Shown in pieces: positions 43,680-52,368 of a stretch of DNA of 64,000 nucleotides. The notes beneath the pieces are model-generated. The model made no database searches, was not told the origin of the DNA, and saw only the letters and a program-made list of their open reading frames with translations. Every line of letters begins with the position of its first letter. The first letter of the stretch is position 1. The position numbers and the translations under genes are program-made. Source of the DNA: Lachnospiraceae bacterium (GTDB lineage Bacteria > Bacillota > Clostridia > Lachnospirales > Lachnospiraceae); contig VSNJ01000004.1 of the NCBI GenBank assembly GCA_009774235.1, forward strand, positions 1 to 64,000, read 5' to 3'.

Positions 43680-45053
43680 TCATGTGGTTTGTTTTACAAC
43701 ACATACTTTTTGTATATTGTATATTTCAAATAACTTTGCCATATTTTCATCTATAACTTCCCCACATACCGCTATTGGCACAGCTGGCGGACATGACACA
43801 GTTTCTGCTGCACATATGCGCCCTGGGCTGTCCTTTACATCTATTATTTCAGTTGGTGCAAAAACTGCCTCCCTTATCTTAAACCGCCGTTCTGGCACAC
43901 TTGTATAAACCTGAGGGATTTCAATATCTGGTTTTCTATGTTTTAATATATTTGTATTACAAACCCATTTTTTAATTCTGTCAAAATCCTGCTGGTTGTT
44001 TTCAGGTGTAACCATAAGGACAACATACTGTATATCGGCATATTCACATTCAATGCCATATTTTCTCATTTCTATACTGGTACTGGTACCTGTATAACCT
44101 GCGCTTGCAGTATCTATAACAATTTTTAATGGTTCTGTATCTTTTACAGGGATTTTTTTGTCCTGCATATATTTTTTAATTCTGTTTACATCTGATATAC
44201 AAGCAGCAAGCTTTTTATTATAACTTTCTGAGAGATATTTATTACACAGGTCAAGTGACTGTAATATAAGATATGACGGGCTTGTTGAACCAAATATTGC
44301 AAGCCCTCTCTTTACCACTTCCAGGTATCTTTCCTTGTATCTGGTGGAAATATGCAGGTATGCACCTCCTGTAAGTACAGGAAGTGTTTTATGTGCAGAA
44401 TCACAACACATTGCTGCCCCAAGTTTTATTGGATGCAGGCTATCTTCTAGAAATGCAAGATATGCACCATGTGCATTATCTACAAGCAATGGCAGGTTAT
44501 ATTTTTCACAAATGCCTGAAATTCCTTTTATATCAGCTATACCTCCAAGATAACCAGGGGATGTTATATATACTGCTATTGGATAATCTTTCTTTTCTTT
44601 TGTTATAAGAAAACTTTCTATGTCTTGTGGTGTAATTATACTTTCACATATATTACTGCTTCTGCTGTTTATTATAAATTCAATTTCAATACCAGTAAGT
44701 GCACATGCATCAGCCATTGAACGGTGTATATTTCTTGATGATAATATATATTCATACTTAGAAATGCTATGTCTGCGTGACTCCATAAGTACAGCCATAA
44801 GCATTGCTTTAATACAAAGTGATGAACCTTCTGCAGAATAAAGTGTTTCTCCTGTACAAAAAAGGCGCGATGCATTATGCTGGCTTCTGGCAATAATGCC
44901 ATCTGCCATACACAATACATCTGCACCCTCTATTTCTGTTATATCAGAATTCTCACATCCAAGAAATTTCTTTCCTTTATGCCCTGGCATATGGAACCGG
45001 GATATTCCCGACGCCTTATACTCTTCAATAAAATCATATATGGGCGTATCCAT
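43680..45053 (-). CDS. Orn/Lys/Arg decarboxylase family protein
   Basis: 457 residues, PLP fold type I. FHMPGHKGKKFLG near the start, DNAHGAYL and the PLP lysine in CCDSAHKTLPVLTGGAYLH are typical of the short Firmicute SpeA/YaaO-like decarboxylases. The substrate (lysine, ornithine or arginine) cannot be told. I use the ATG at 45053, six bases after GGAGG; the frame is open to 45113. It overlaps the end of psd, so polyamine synthesis and phosphatidylethanolamine synthesis share a transcript. Confidence 0.85.
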   Translation of the reverse strand: MDTPIYDFIEEYKASGISRFHMPGHKGKKFLGCENSDITEIEGADVLCMADGIIARSQHNASRLFCTGETLYSAEGSSLCIKAMLMAVLMESRRHSISKYEYILSSRNIHRSMADACALTGIEIEFIINSRSSNICESIITPQDIESFLITKEKKDYPIAVYITSPGYLGGIADIKGISGICEKYNLPLLVDNAHGAYLAFLEDSLHPIKLGAAMCCDSAHKTLPVLTGGAYLHISTRYKERYLEVVKRGLAIFGSTSPSYLILQSLDLCNKYLSESYNKKLAACISDVNRIKKYMQDKKIPVKDTEPLKIVIDTASAGYTGTSTSIEMRKYGIECEYADIQYVVLMVTPENNQQDFDRIKKWVCNTNILKHRKPDIEIPQVYTSVPERRFKIREAVFAPTEIIDVKDSPGRICAAETVSCPPAVPIAVCGEVIDENMAKLFEIYNIQKVCVVKQTT

Positions 45054-45951
45054 ATTCATCCTCCAAAAAACCTCCTTCTGTATTTCCTGGACCTTTCTTC
45101 CCAATAACTTCACCCATTTTTACCAGGGTTTCAAAACCATATTTGCTATTGTTAATTATCTCTTCATCTATTATAGCTTCTCCTTTTGCAAATGCAAGGA
45201 TAACTGTAGAACCACCATATTCAAACCTGCCCTTTTCCTGTCCACGTAACGCATATGTTTCACCTTTATAATTCTTTATCCTGCCAACCATCATTGCACC
45301 TACTTCCATAGTAAGCACATTGCCAAAGTTCTTGCTGTAAAGCACAGAAAACTCCCTGGAATTTTCTTTATAAACTGGAAACTCACCACATGCAATTGGA
45401 TTGACTGTATGCAGTACACCAGGTATTTTATAATTTCTTTTCTGTTTTCCTGCATCAATATAAGCATATCTGTGGTAATCATCTACACAAAGCCTGAATA
45501 TACAGAGAGTCCCACCTTTATAATACTGTGCAAGTTTCTTGCTTTTTGTAAGGCTTTCTATATTATAATGTGTCCCTTTAACATAAAAAACAGCATCTTC
45601 TGTAATATCATAAATACTAAGTTTCGCATCACAAGGCGAACATAAATCTGTCTTTTCTTCTGAAAAACTTCTGCTTCCCTCTTTTACTTTGCGTGTAAAG
45701 AAATCATTAAAATTCTTATATTCACGTTCTTCATATTCATCCATATTTATTTTATTATACTTTATAAAAGGCTTAATAAATAATGTTGAAAAAGAAGAAT
45801 CCATAAAGTATCCTGCTGCTTTTGAAACACCTGGAACTATAAGCCACCTTAATAAAACCCTCCCTGGTTTTGTCTTATATAAAAATCCTAACATCCTGTC
45901 TTGTATGCCATTTTTATTCCTTAAAGGCACACGTTCTCTTTCATTTTCCAT
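45034..45951 (-). CDS. psd: Phosphatidylserine decarboxylase
   Basis: 305 residues. The self-cleavage site is YGGSTVILAF (a GGST form of the usual LGST), giving the pyruvoyl-bearing alpha chain; HRYAYIDAG and VGAMMVGRI are further landmarks. It makes phosphatidylethanolamine from the product of pssA, encoded just upstream. The start follows GGGGG within a partial leader element. Confidence 0.92.
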   Translation of the reverse strand: MENERERVPLRNKNGIQDRMLGFLYKTKPGRVLLRWLIVPGVSKAAGYFMDSSFSTLFIKPFIKYNKINMDEYEEREYKNFNDFFTRKVKEGSRSFSEEKTDLCSPCDAKLSIYDITEDAVFYVKGTHYNIESLTKSKKLAQYYKGGTLCIFRLCVDDYHRYAYIDAGKQKRNYKIPGVLHTVNPIACGEFPVYKENSREFSVLYSKNFGNVLTMEVGAMMVGRIKNYKGETYALRGQEKGRFEYGGSTVILAFAKGEAIIDEEIINNSKYGFETLVKMGEVIGKKGPGNTEGGFLEDEYGYAHI

Positions 45952-46065
45952 AATTAATCCCCCTGCCGCTTACAACGGCTTAAATAAATATAAAAGCTAT
46001 TCTATTGCATGTTTAGAAATAAAAAATCCCAAAAATTTGTGCACTTTTTAATCCTCAAACACGCC
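45952..46065 (-). repeat. Partial leader element (copy D) joined to a small MITE-like repeat
   Basis: Next to the psd start are a short hairpin GCCG/CGGC and GGGGG as in the leader element. The long hairpin is missing; in its place lies a repeat with ends GCATGTTTAGAAAT (46007) and CTCAAACACGCC (to 46065) and the reverse-strand core AAAAAGTGCACAAATT. Confidence 0.55.
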
Positions 46066-46071
46066 ATAGAT

Positions 46072-46776
46072 TTATACTCCATAATATACTCCAAATAATT
46101 TCTTAATAACAGGCCACAATGGCATCTCTGGAAACCTTAGTTTTGGCACATTGTAACTTGAAAATATTATTATTATAAGCACTGCTGCAGCAACTATTGC
46201 TACAATAAAAAACAGTGTAATATTATTTGGCTTTCTCAATTTAAAATCTACAATAAATAATGTCCCTACAATACATAATACAAAATTCAAAATAATTATA
46301 AAAACAATTTCTGGCAAAAAAGACTGCAGTAAAAATATTACTGGAAGTATTATTGCCATTGATGTAATAGGAAGCCCATGGTAATATTTGTTAACCCCGT
46401 CCTCTTCTGCCTGCCTTCTTGTTTCAAGTACATTAAAATATGCAAGCCTTATTACTGAACACACACAATAATATCCTACAAAAAGCGCTCCAAGCGGACC
46501 TCTTACCCCTATAAGGAAACATATCATTGCAGGGAACATCCCAAAACATATAACATCACACAAAGAATCAATCTGTATTCCAAAAAGTTTTTCGTCATCT
46601 GTCCTGTTCTTTTTACTCCTTGCAATTTTACCATCAAACATATCACACAGCCCAGACAGTGCCAGACACATAATTGCAGTACGGAACCTGCCTCCAAATG
46701 CCTGTATCATGCCAAAAACTGAAATAAGCAGGCTGACATATGTAAGAATTACTGTATAATTATAAAATCCTATCAT
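46072..46776 (-). CDS. pssA: CDP-diacylglycerol-serine O-phosphatidyltransferase
   Basis: A 234-residue membrane CDP-alcohol phosphatidyltransferase. CDMFDGKIARS, then G and QIDSLCD, fit the D-x2-D-G-x2-A-R...G-x3-D-x3-D motif, with a spacer longer than usual. About seven helices follow. With psd directly downstream it should make phosphatidylserine. It starts two bases after the stop of the flippase-like gene. Confidence 0.9.
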   Translation of the reverse strand: MIGFYNYTVILTYVSLLISVFGMIQAFGGRFRTAIMCLALSGLCDMFDGKIARSKKNRTDDEKLFGIQIDSLCDVICFGMFPAMICFLIGVRGPLGALFVGYYCVCSVIRLAYFNVLETRRQAEEDGVNKYYHGLPITSMAIILPVIFLLQSFLPEIVFIIILNFVLCIVGTLFIVDFKLRKPNNITLFFIVAIVAAAVLIIIIFSSYNVPKLRFPEMPLWPVIKKLFGVYYGV

Positions 46777-46777
46777 C

Positions 46778-47812
46778 TTACTGTATTCCTTTTCTATAGA
46801 TTATTTTTATATATGCTACAACTGACATAACAGCGCTTATAAAAAGCTGTGTGTAGTAACTTAGCCCCCTGCTCACAATCATAACAGGAAGTACAAGGCT
46901 TCCACCACATAAAGGGGTAAATATTTCCTTAAAAAGTTTCTCTGTAATTCCCATGCCTCCTGGAAGTGGAAGCATATCAACGGCAGCTGAAATCATAACC
47001 TGTAAACTTGTTATTACCACTATGCCCTCGCTTGCAGTGCCAAATGACAGACAAGTTATATAAGTAACGGCAAATAATAAAATACGCTGGAATGTTGTTA
47101 TACAAAATACATTCCATATTATAAACTTATGTGAAGAAAAATATTCTGCCGTATCCCTGTACTTGTCCATTGCAGAACTAACCTTATCTATATATTTCTT
47201 GCTATTCTTTAAATTGAACAGCCTGCTGGCTGTATATATTATAAATGTTGCTGTATTCCTTGCAAAAAGCGGATGAAATACAAATAACAGCATAACCAGT
47301 ATACAGATAATATTTAATACCATGCCAAGTACACACCATGGCATTACAGGTTTAAGGTAATAGAAAATCCTGGCAGGGCGCAGTACAAATACTATTATAC
47401 CAACAGCCACAAGCACCATTTTATATGTGATTGTCACTATAACAAGCACCATTGTAGAAATAGTAAGGGAAAGCCCATCTTTTTTCATAAAATACAGCTG
47501 TGCAGGCTGCCCTCCTGTAGCAGATGGCGTTACAAGGCAGAAGAAAAAACCAACAAAGGAATACAGGCAGCAATGTGTAAGCTTTACACTTTCCCCAAGG
47601 CTCCTAAACATATAATATATAATTACAGACTCACTTTCAATAAAAATTATTACAAATATTACACCTATTAACCAGTACCTGCTGTCTGCACTTTTAATAT
47701 AACCTATAATAGAGCCAAGGTCTTCATTATAGAATACAGAACACATTGTTACTGCAAATACAGCAGTTAGAAACAAAGCATTAAAAATATTCCTGTTCCT
47801 CTTCCCTGTCAT
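46778..47812 (-). CDS. LPG synthase TM-like (UPF0104) membrane protein, copy 1
   Basis: A 344-residue protein with about eight helices, of the UPF0104 family related to the flippase domain of MprF. SFVGFFFCLVTPSATGGQPAQLYFMKKDG and LPLPGGMGITEKLF are family signatures. Position between PAP2 and pssA suggests a role in phospholipid handling. A paralogue is at 51306-52355. The start follows GGAGA, inside the end of the PAP2 gene. Confidence 0.83.
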   Translation of the reverse strand: MTGKRNRNIFNALFLTAVFAVTMCSVFYNEDLGSIIGYIKSADSRYWLIGVIFVIIFIESESVIIYYMFRSLGESVKLTHCCLYSFVGFFFCLVTPSATGGQPAQLYFMKKDGLSLTISTMVLVIVTITYKMVLVAVGIIVFVLRPARIFYYLKPVMPWCVLGMVLNIICILVMLLFVFHPLFARNTATFIIYTASRLFNLKNSKKYIDKVSSAMDKYRDTAEYFSSHKFIIWNVFCITTFQRILLFAVTYITCLSFGTASEGIVVITSLQVMISAAVDMLPLPGGMGITEKLFKEIFTPLCGGSLVLPVMIVSRGLSYYTQLFISAVMSVVAYIKIIYRKGIQ

Positions 47813-48530
47813 AAATAATATCTCCAAAAACTTTTTGATTTATTTTACCAAAAATTTTACTGGTTGTTTTATATAATTTTGTATGGTTTCCTATGTACAG
47901 ACATATTTCTGCAATTAATACCCCGCCAATAACATCTGCAATATAATGCTGTTTTGTAAATTGTGTAGATATAAAAACCATAATAGCAAATATACACGAA
48001 AATGCCCTGTACCACAATGGTATTATCTTCCTTCCTCTTATGCCTGCATAACACAGCCAGCTTACAAGACAGTGTATTGATGGGAAAAGGTTGGTTGCAG
48101 GGTCTGCAAAATAAATAAAACGCATAATATTTTCCACAATTCCATCCCCTGTAACTTCTGGCCTGGTATTAGTTGTTGGCAGCAGTATAAAAAATACCAT
48201 GCAGACAACTCTTGAAAGATAATCCCCCGTTGCAAATTTAAACCAGTCTTCATTTCCCTCACGTGTTATTATTATATAATTAGCAGCCCAGAACCCAAAA
48301 CATATAACATATACAAGTACCCATCCTGGTATAAAGGGTACACTGTAGTCAAATGGTGTTGATAAATCATAATGCTTTGCATCTTTCATTATAATTTGTG
48401 TGCCTGTATAAATAAGTGAGTTAAAAACAAAACAGAATATAACAGAAAAAAACGCATATCTTGGAATAACCTTTCCAATATATGCCTCATACCAATTTTT
48501 TAACCTTCTGCGCATAGACTTGTCCCCCAT
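47781..48530 (-). CDS. PAP2 superfamily membrane phosphatase
   Basis: A 249-residue membrane protein. NLFPSIHCLVSW and STQFTKQHYIADVIGG correspond to the second and third phosphatase motifs (PSxH and SRxxxxxHxxxDV). It could be a phosphatidylglycerophosphate or lipid phosphatase or an inositolphosphotransferase-like protein. It is the first gene of the PE operon. Confidence 0.8.
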   Translation of the reverse strand: MGDKSMRRRLKNWYEAYIGKVIPRYAFFSVIFCFVFNSLIYTGTQIIMKDAKHYDLSTPFDYSVPFIPGWVLVYVICFGFWAANYIIITREGNEDWFKFATGDYLSRVVCMVFFILLPTTNTRPEVTGDGIVENIMRFIYFADPATNLFPSIHCLVSWLCYAGIRGRKIIPLWYRAFSCIFAIMVFISTQFTKQHYIADVIGGVLIAEICLYIGNHTKLYKTTSKIFGKINQKVFGDIIYDREEEQEYF

Positions 48531-48951
48531 TTTTTATATACAAAACTATTAATCTGGAAATTAAATATTACAGAATTTTGCGCAGAATAAATTGTTAAGG
48601 ACATCTGCTGGAAATGCAGGCGTAGTGGTGCTACACCAGGAATTTCAGGTAAGCAAAAACTGCAAAATTTAACAGATGAAATAATACACCAAAATACAAT
48701 TCCCTTAATTTATAAAGTGCATGCTATGGCAGACAGAATAAACCGTAATTGTTCCGCCAGCTATGGCACGCACATCCTTCCAATGCTTATATTAACACAA
48801 CCAGCATACATGTAACAAGGTTTTTATGAACTTTGTAATGAAACCTTAATATTTCAGTTATTATTGATATAAATTGCCATATACTGCCAATTTTACACTT
48901 TTTTATCCAGCAAAAACCGGTTTATAATTTTTGTAATGTAAGCAGGCTGGC
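48531..48951. other. Intergenic region with structured elements
   Basis: A 96-base fold at 48574-48669 (AATTTTGC/GCAAAATT; CTGGAAAT/ATTTCAG; TGGTG/CACCA) is followed by a hairpin GTGCATGCTATGGC/GCTATGGCACGCAC (48717-48773, one mismatch and two G-U pairs on one strand) that could end the RarA operon. A plus-strand frame of about 75 codons from 48588 has no start codon. I do not recognise the fold. Confidence 0.4.
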
Positions 48952-49191
48952 TTATAATTTCTTGTCCTTATCTGCTTCTTCTTTATCTTCATCTTTTTTC
49001 TTATATACCATTTTATATATAAGAGTATATGCATATAAAAATATTGGAATGATAATTGTTGCAGAAAGACTTCCTAAAAATAGCGCATGTGTTGCAGGTG
49101 TTGCAAGTATTGCAGATATAAATGTAAGCAGGTACATGCCAAGAAGTACCACTGCTCCAGCCGCTGCAAATATTCTTCTAAACTTATCCAT
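48952..49191 (-). CDS. Small membrane protein of unknown function
   Basis: 79 residues, two hydrophobic helices (AAAGAVVLLGMYLLTFISAI and FLGSLSATIIIPIFLYAYTLIYKMV) and a charged Lys/Asp/Glu tail (KKKDEDKEEADKDKKL). No family recognised. It is the last gene after rarA, 20 bases downstream. Confidence 0.65.
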   Translation of the reverse strand: MDKFRRIFAAAGAVVLLGMYLLTFISAILATPATHALFLGSLSATIIIPIFLYAYTLIYKMVYKKKDEDKEEADKDKKL

Positions 49192-49211
49192 ATTTCTCCT
49201 GTTTTCTATAA

Positions 49212-50531
49212 TTATTCTTCATGTATGTATCTAAAGTATTCCTGTATTGTCTTTTCATACCCGTTATCTGATGGTATATAGAAACGTCTGCCTTCAAGCC
49301 CGTCTGGAAGATACTGCTGTTTTACATAATGTTTTGGATATAAATGTGCGTATTTATAACCTATACCACGCCCAAGCTTATCAGCACCTTTATAATGTGA
49401 ATCCATAAGGTGCGGTGGAACTCCTCCTGCATTTTCATTTTTTACAGCTTCCATAGCCATACTTATTGCTTCTACTGCTGAATTGCTTTTAGGTGCGCTT
49501 GCAACATAAGTGGCTGCCTGTGCAAGTATTATCTGGCTTTCTGGCATACCAACCCTTTCAACCGCCTGTGCTGCACTGGTTGCAACCACAAGTGCCTGTG
49601 GGTCTGCGTTAGAAACATCTTCCGCTGCACAAATCATTATCCTTCTTGCAATAAAACGTATATCTTCACCTGCATACAGCATCTTTGCAAGATAATATAT
49701 AGCAGCGTCAGGGTCGGAACCTCTCATGCTTTTGATAAACGCTGATATAACATCATAGTGGTTGTCACCAGTTTTGTCATACCTTACCACTTTTTTCTGT
49801 ATACAGTCAGATATAACTTCAAGTGTAAGGTGTATAATTCCATCATCACCACGGTTTGTTGTAAGCACCCCAAGTTCAACAGCATTAAGTGCAAGCCTGG
49901 CATCACCACCAGAAATATCTGCAAGAAAGCTTAGTGCATCATTATCTATCTCCGCTTTATATAAGCCCATGCCTCTCTCTTCATCATTTATTGCCCTTAA
50001 TACAATTTCCTTGATATTGCCAGGTGACAGTGGCTTTAGCTCAAATATAACTGAACGTGAAACCAATGCGCTGTTTACCTCAAAATATGGGTTCTCAGTA
50101 GTTGCACCAATTAATATAATTGTCCCATCTTCAACAAAAGGCAGAAGATAGTCCTGCTGCCCCTTATTGAACCTGTGTATCTCATCAACAAAAAGAATTG
50201 TCTTCCTGCTATACATTCCAGCATTGTCTTTAGCCTGTTTAATAACTTCTTCCATATCTTTTTTGCCAGCAGATGTTGCATTAATCTGTACAAAAACAGC
50301 ACTCGTTGAATTAGCAACCACTTTGGCAAGTGTTGTCTTCCCCGTGCCAGGCGGGCCATAGAATATAACCGAACCAAGTTTGTCCGCTTTAATTGCCCTG
50401 TATAAAAGTTTGCCACGTCCTGCTATATGTTCCTGCCCTGCAACCTCCTCAAGTGTAACAGGCCTCATCCTTGAGGCAAGCGGTGACTCTTGTTCTTTAT
50501 TTATATCCCTCATATAATCAAATAAATCCAT
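49212..50531 (-). CDS. rarA: Replication-associated recombination protein A (RarA/MgsA)
   Basis: A 439-residue AAA+ ATPase related to the clamp loader: Walker A GPPGTGKTT, Walker B LFVDEIHRFN, sensor-1 GATTENP, and the C-terminal GVPPHLMDSHYKG typical of MgsA/RarA. It acts at stalled forks. The start at 50531 follows GGGGG from the leader element; an in-frame codon upstream lies within it. Confidence 0.93.
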   Translation of the reverse strand: MDLFDYMRDINKEQESPLASRMRPVTLEEVAGQEHIAGRGKLLYRAIKADKLGSVIFYGPPGTGKTTLAKVVANSTSAVFVQINATSAGKKDMEEVIKQAKDNAGMYSRKTILFVDEIHRFNKGQQDYLLPFVEDGTIILIGATTENPYFEVNSALVSRSVIFELKPLSPGNIKEIVLRAINDEERGMGLYKAEIDNDALSFLADISGGDARLALNAVELGVLTTNRGDDGIIHLTLEVISDCIQKKVVRYDKTGDNHYDVISAFIKSMRGSDPDAAIYYLAKMLYAGEDIRFIARRIMICAAEDVSNADPQALVVATSAAQAVERVGMPESQIILAQAATYVASAPKSNSAVEAISMAMEAVKNENAGGVPPHLMDSHYKGADKLGRGIGYKYAHLYPKHYVKQQYLPDGLEGRRFYIPSDNGYEKTIQEYFRYIHEE

Positions 50532-50632
50532 ACTAATCCCCCATACCATGCTTTGTATGGCACAAAATTGAAACCATAATGATTACCAGGCAGCGTTTTT
50601 TGCTGGCTTAGAATCATTTTTCAATCTATCCC
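50532..50632 (-). repeat. Two-hairpin leader element, copy C (rarA)
   Basis: Long hairpin at 50568-50626 (ATTGAA/TTCAAT and AATGATT/AATCATT arms, AGGCAGC/GCTGGCT inner pair, loop GTTTTTT). A short hairpin CCAT/ATGG is beside GGGGGATTAGT and the ATG. Outer arms differ from copies A and B on both sides but still pair. Confidence 0.75.
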
Positions 50633-50633
50633 C

Positions 50634-51275
50634 TTAACCAAAAACTACTGGTTTCCCATCTATAACTGCAAAATATATATTATCACCTTTATTAATTAAT
50701 GCCTGCCCTGATGTTGCTTCTGTAACTTTTTTTACAAAGGTGTCTATATTGCCATCAGAAACTACAAGTTCCATCTCTGCCTTTTCACTATATTTTGTAT
50801 CCATAATTGCAAGTTCCATCTGTGATGCAATATACTGGAGCTTCCCTATGCCATTATAATCTGTAGTTATTGTAATTATTTTCCCTGGTTCTTTATACAC
50901 AATACTGCTTGCACAAAGCCCTTCCTTTGCTGACTTTGAATAAGCCCTTACAAGCCCTCCTGTTCCAAGAAGTGTACCACCAAAATACCTTGTCACAACT
51001 ATAAGTACATCAGAAATGCCCTCACCTGTAATTACTTCCAGTATTGGCCTGCCTGCTGTGCCAGATGGTTCACCATCATCACTGCACTTGCTTATCCCGC
51101 CTGTAACATATGCATAACAGTTGTGTCTTGCATCCCAGTATTTTTTTTTAATCCCTTCAAGTATCCCTGCTGCCTCTTCTTCACTTCCAAGTGGAAATAC
51201 ATTAGCTATAAACCTTGACTTTTTCTCAACAATCTCAGCACTTCCGCCGTTATATACAATTTTGTAACCTGCCAT
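50634..51275 (-). CDS. YigZ/IMPACT family protein
   Basis: 213 residues with the UPF0029 signature (KYWDARHNCYAYVTG, SDDGEPSGTAGRPIL, VTRYFGGTLLGTGGLVRAYS) and a C-terminal RF3/EF-G domain IV-like domain. The bacterial role is unclear; related eukaryotic IMPACT proteins act on translation control. The ATG at 51275 follows GGAGG. Confidence 0.9.
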   Translation of the reverse strand: MAGYKIVYNGGSAEIVEKKSRFIANVFPLGSEEEAAGILEGIKKKYWDARHNCYAYVTGGISKCSDDGEPSGTAGRPILEVITGEGISDVLIVVTRYFGGTLLGTGGLVRAYSKSAKEGLCASSIVYKEPGKIITITTDYNGIGKLQYIASQMELAIMDTKYSEKAEMELVVSDGNIDTFVKKVTEATSGQALINKGDNIYFAVIDGKPVVFG

Positions 51276-51305
51276 TGCCACCTCCTGGCCAATTTAAGAA
51301 GAACC

Positions 51306-52355
51306 TTATTTATCTTTTTTAAGTTTTATTTTCCTGCCTTCCATATGTATCTGGTGTACCTGTGCTGCCATTGTAATTATAGCACTTGTTATAAGAAGTA
51401 CATAAAAACTTGCACCTCTGCTTAAAAGCATTGCAGATACTGCCATGCTCTTGCCCATGACTGGCGCAAAAATTTTTACAAAAAACCCCTCATTAACACC
51501 TACACCACCTGGAAATGGAAGTATATCTATACATACTGATACAAAACTCTGCAGTACAATTATTTCTATACATGTATAGCCAGAAAGTCCAAGTGCCCTG
51601 TATATAAACCATGTTACTGCAAAATATGAAACCCTTTGTATAATTGTTGTCAATAAAACTATGCCTGCTGTCTTCATATGGCTGCGCATATATTCTGCGC
51701 CTTCTTTATAAGACATAAGCAGCTTATCAAGTTTTTTCTCTATCTTTTCTTTTCTCCTGACAAGCCTTAACTTATGAAGCAGCCATGTAGCAAAGTATGC
51801 AATATTTTTAGCACCATTTTGTGAAAATACAATAATTGAATATAGGAATATTGAAACAACATTTACTATAATACCAATAATAAAAAGCCACATATACCCC
51901 TTAAGATGCTGTCTTGCAAAACTATACATAAATATAAATACCAGTGCCTCAACTATAATAAGTGCCACTTTATATATAATAGTCCAGAATAAGAGAGTTA
52001 CTGAAGAAGCACCCATGTTTATGCCATCATTATTCATATATAGCACCTGCATAGGCTGGCCTCCTGTAGCAGAAGGCGTAATTGCATTAAAGAAAAAACC
52101 TATAAACGAGTATTTTGTACATTGTATTATATTAGTTTTAATTCCTAAAGACAACAATATTATCTGCATGGATACACCTTCCATAATTACATACATAAGC
52201 CCTGCTATTGCTGCCCAGAACATAAAGAAAATACTGGCATCTTTTAAAGCATCAAGTATACTGCTGGTATCCTCTTCTTTTAAAATTGTATAAAATACAA
52301 GCCCAAGCAGGACAAGCATAAATATAATATTCAGGTAGTATTTCTTTTTCTGCAT
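51306..52355 (-). CDS. LPG synthase TM-like (UPF0104) membrane protein, copy 2
   Basis: 349 residues, about eight helices, paralogue of 46778-47812: it shares SFIGFFFNAITPSATGGQPMQVLYMNNDG and LPFPGGVGVNEGFFVKIF. The presence of two copies 4 kb apart suggests old duplication. The charged tail (EGRKIKLKKDK) is inside the cell. It is likely a lipid flippase-like protein; the substrate is unknown. Confidence 0.82.
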   Translation of the reverse strand: MQKKKYYLNIIFMLVLLGLVFYTILKEEDTSSILDALKDASIFFMFWAAIAGLMYVIMEGVSMQIILLSLGIKTNIIQCTKYSFIGFFFNAITPSATGGQPMQVLYMNNDGINMGASSVTLLFWTIIYKVALIIVEALVFIFMYSFARQHLKGYMWLFIIGIIVNVVSIFLYSIIVFSQNGAKNIAYFATWLLHKLRLVRRKEKIEKKLDKLLMSYKEGAEYMRSHMKTAGIVLLTTIIQRVSYFAVTWFIYRALGLSGYTCIEIIVLQSFVSVCIDILPFPGGVGVNEGFFVKIFAPVMGKSMAVSAMLLSRGASFYVLLITSAIITMAAQVHQIHMEGRKIKLKKDK

Positions 52356-52368
52356 AATCTCCCGCCTT

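Noticed and set aside
48588..48815. Plus-strand open frame of about 75 codons (…DICWKCRRSGATPGISGKQ…) in the gap after the PAP2 gene start
   Set aside because: It has no start codon, no ribosome site and no recognised similarity, and it overlaps better-supported hairpins.
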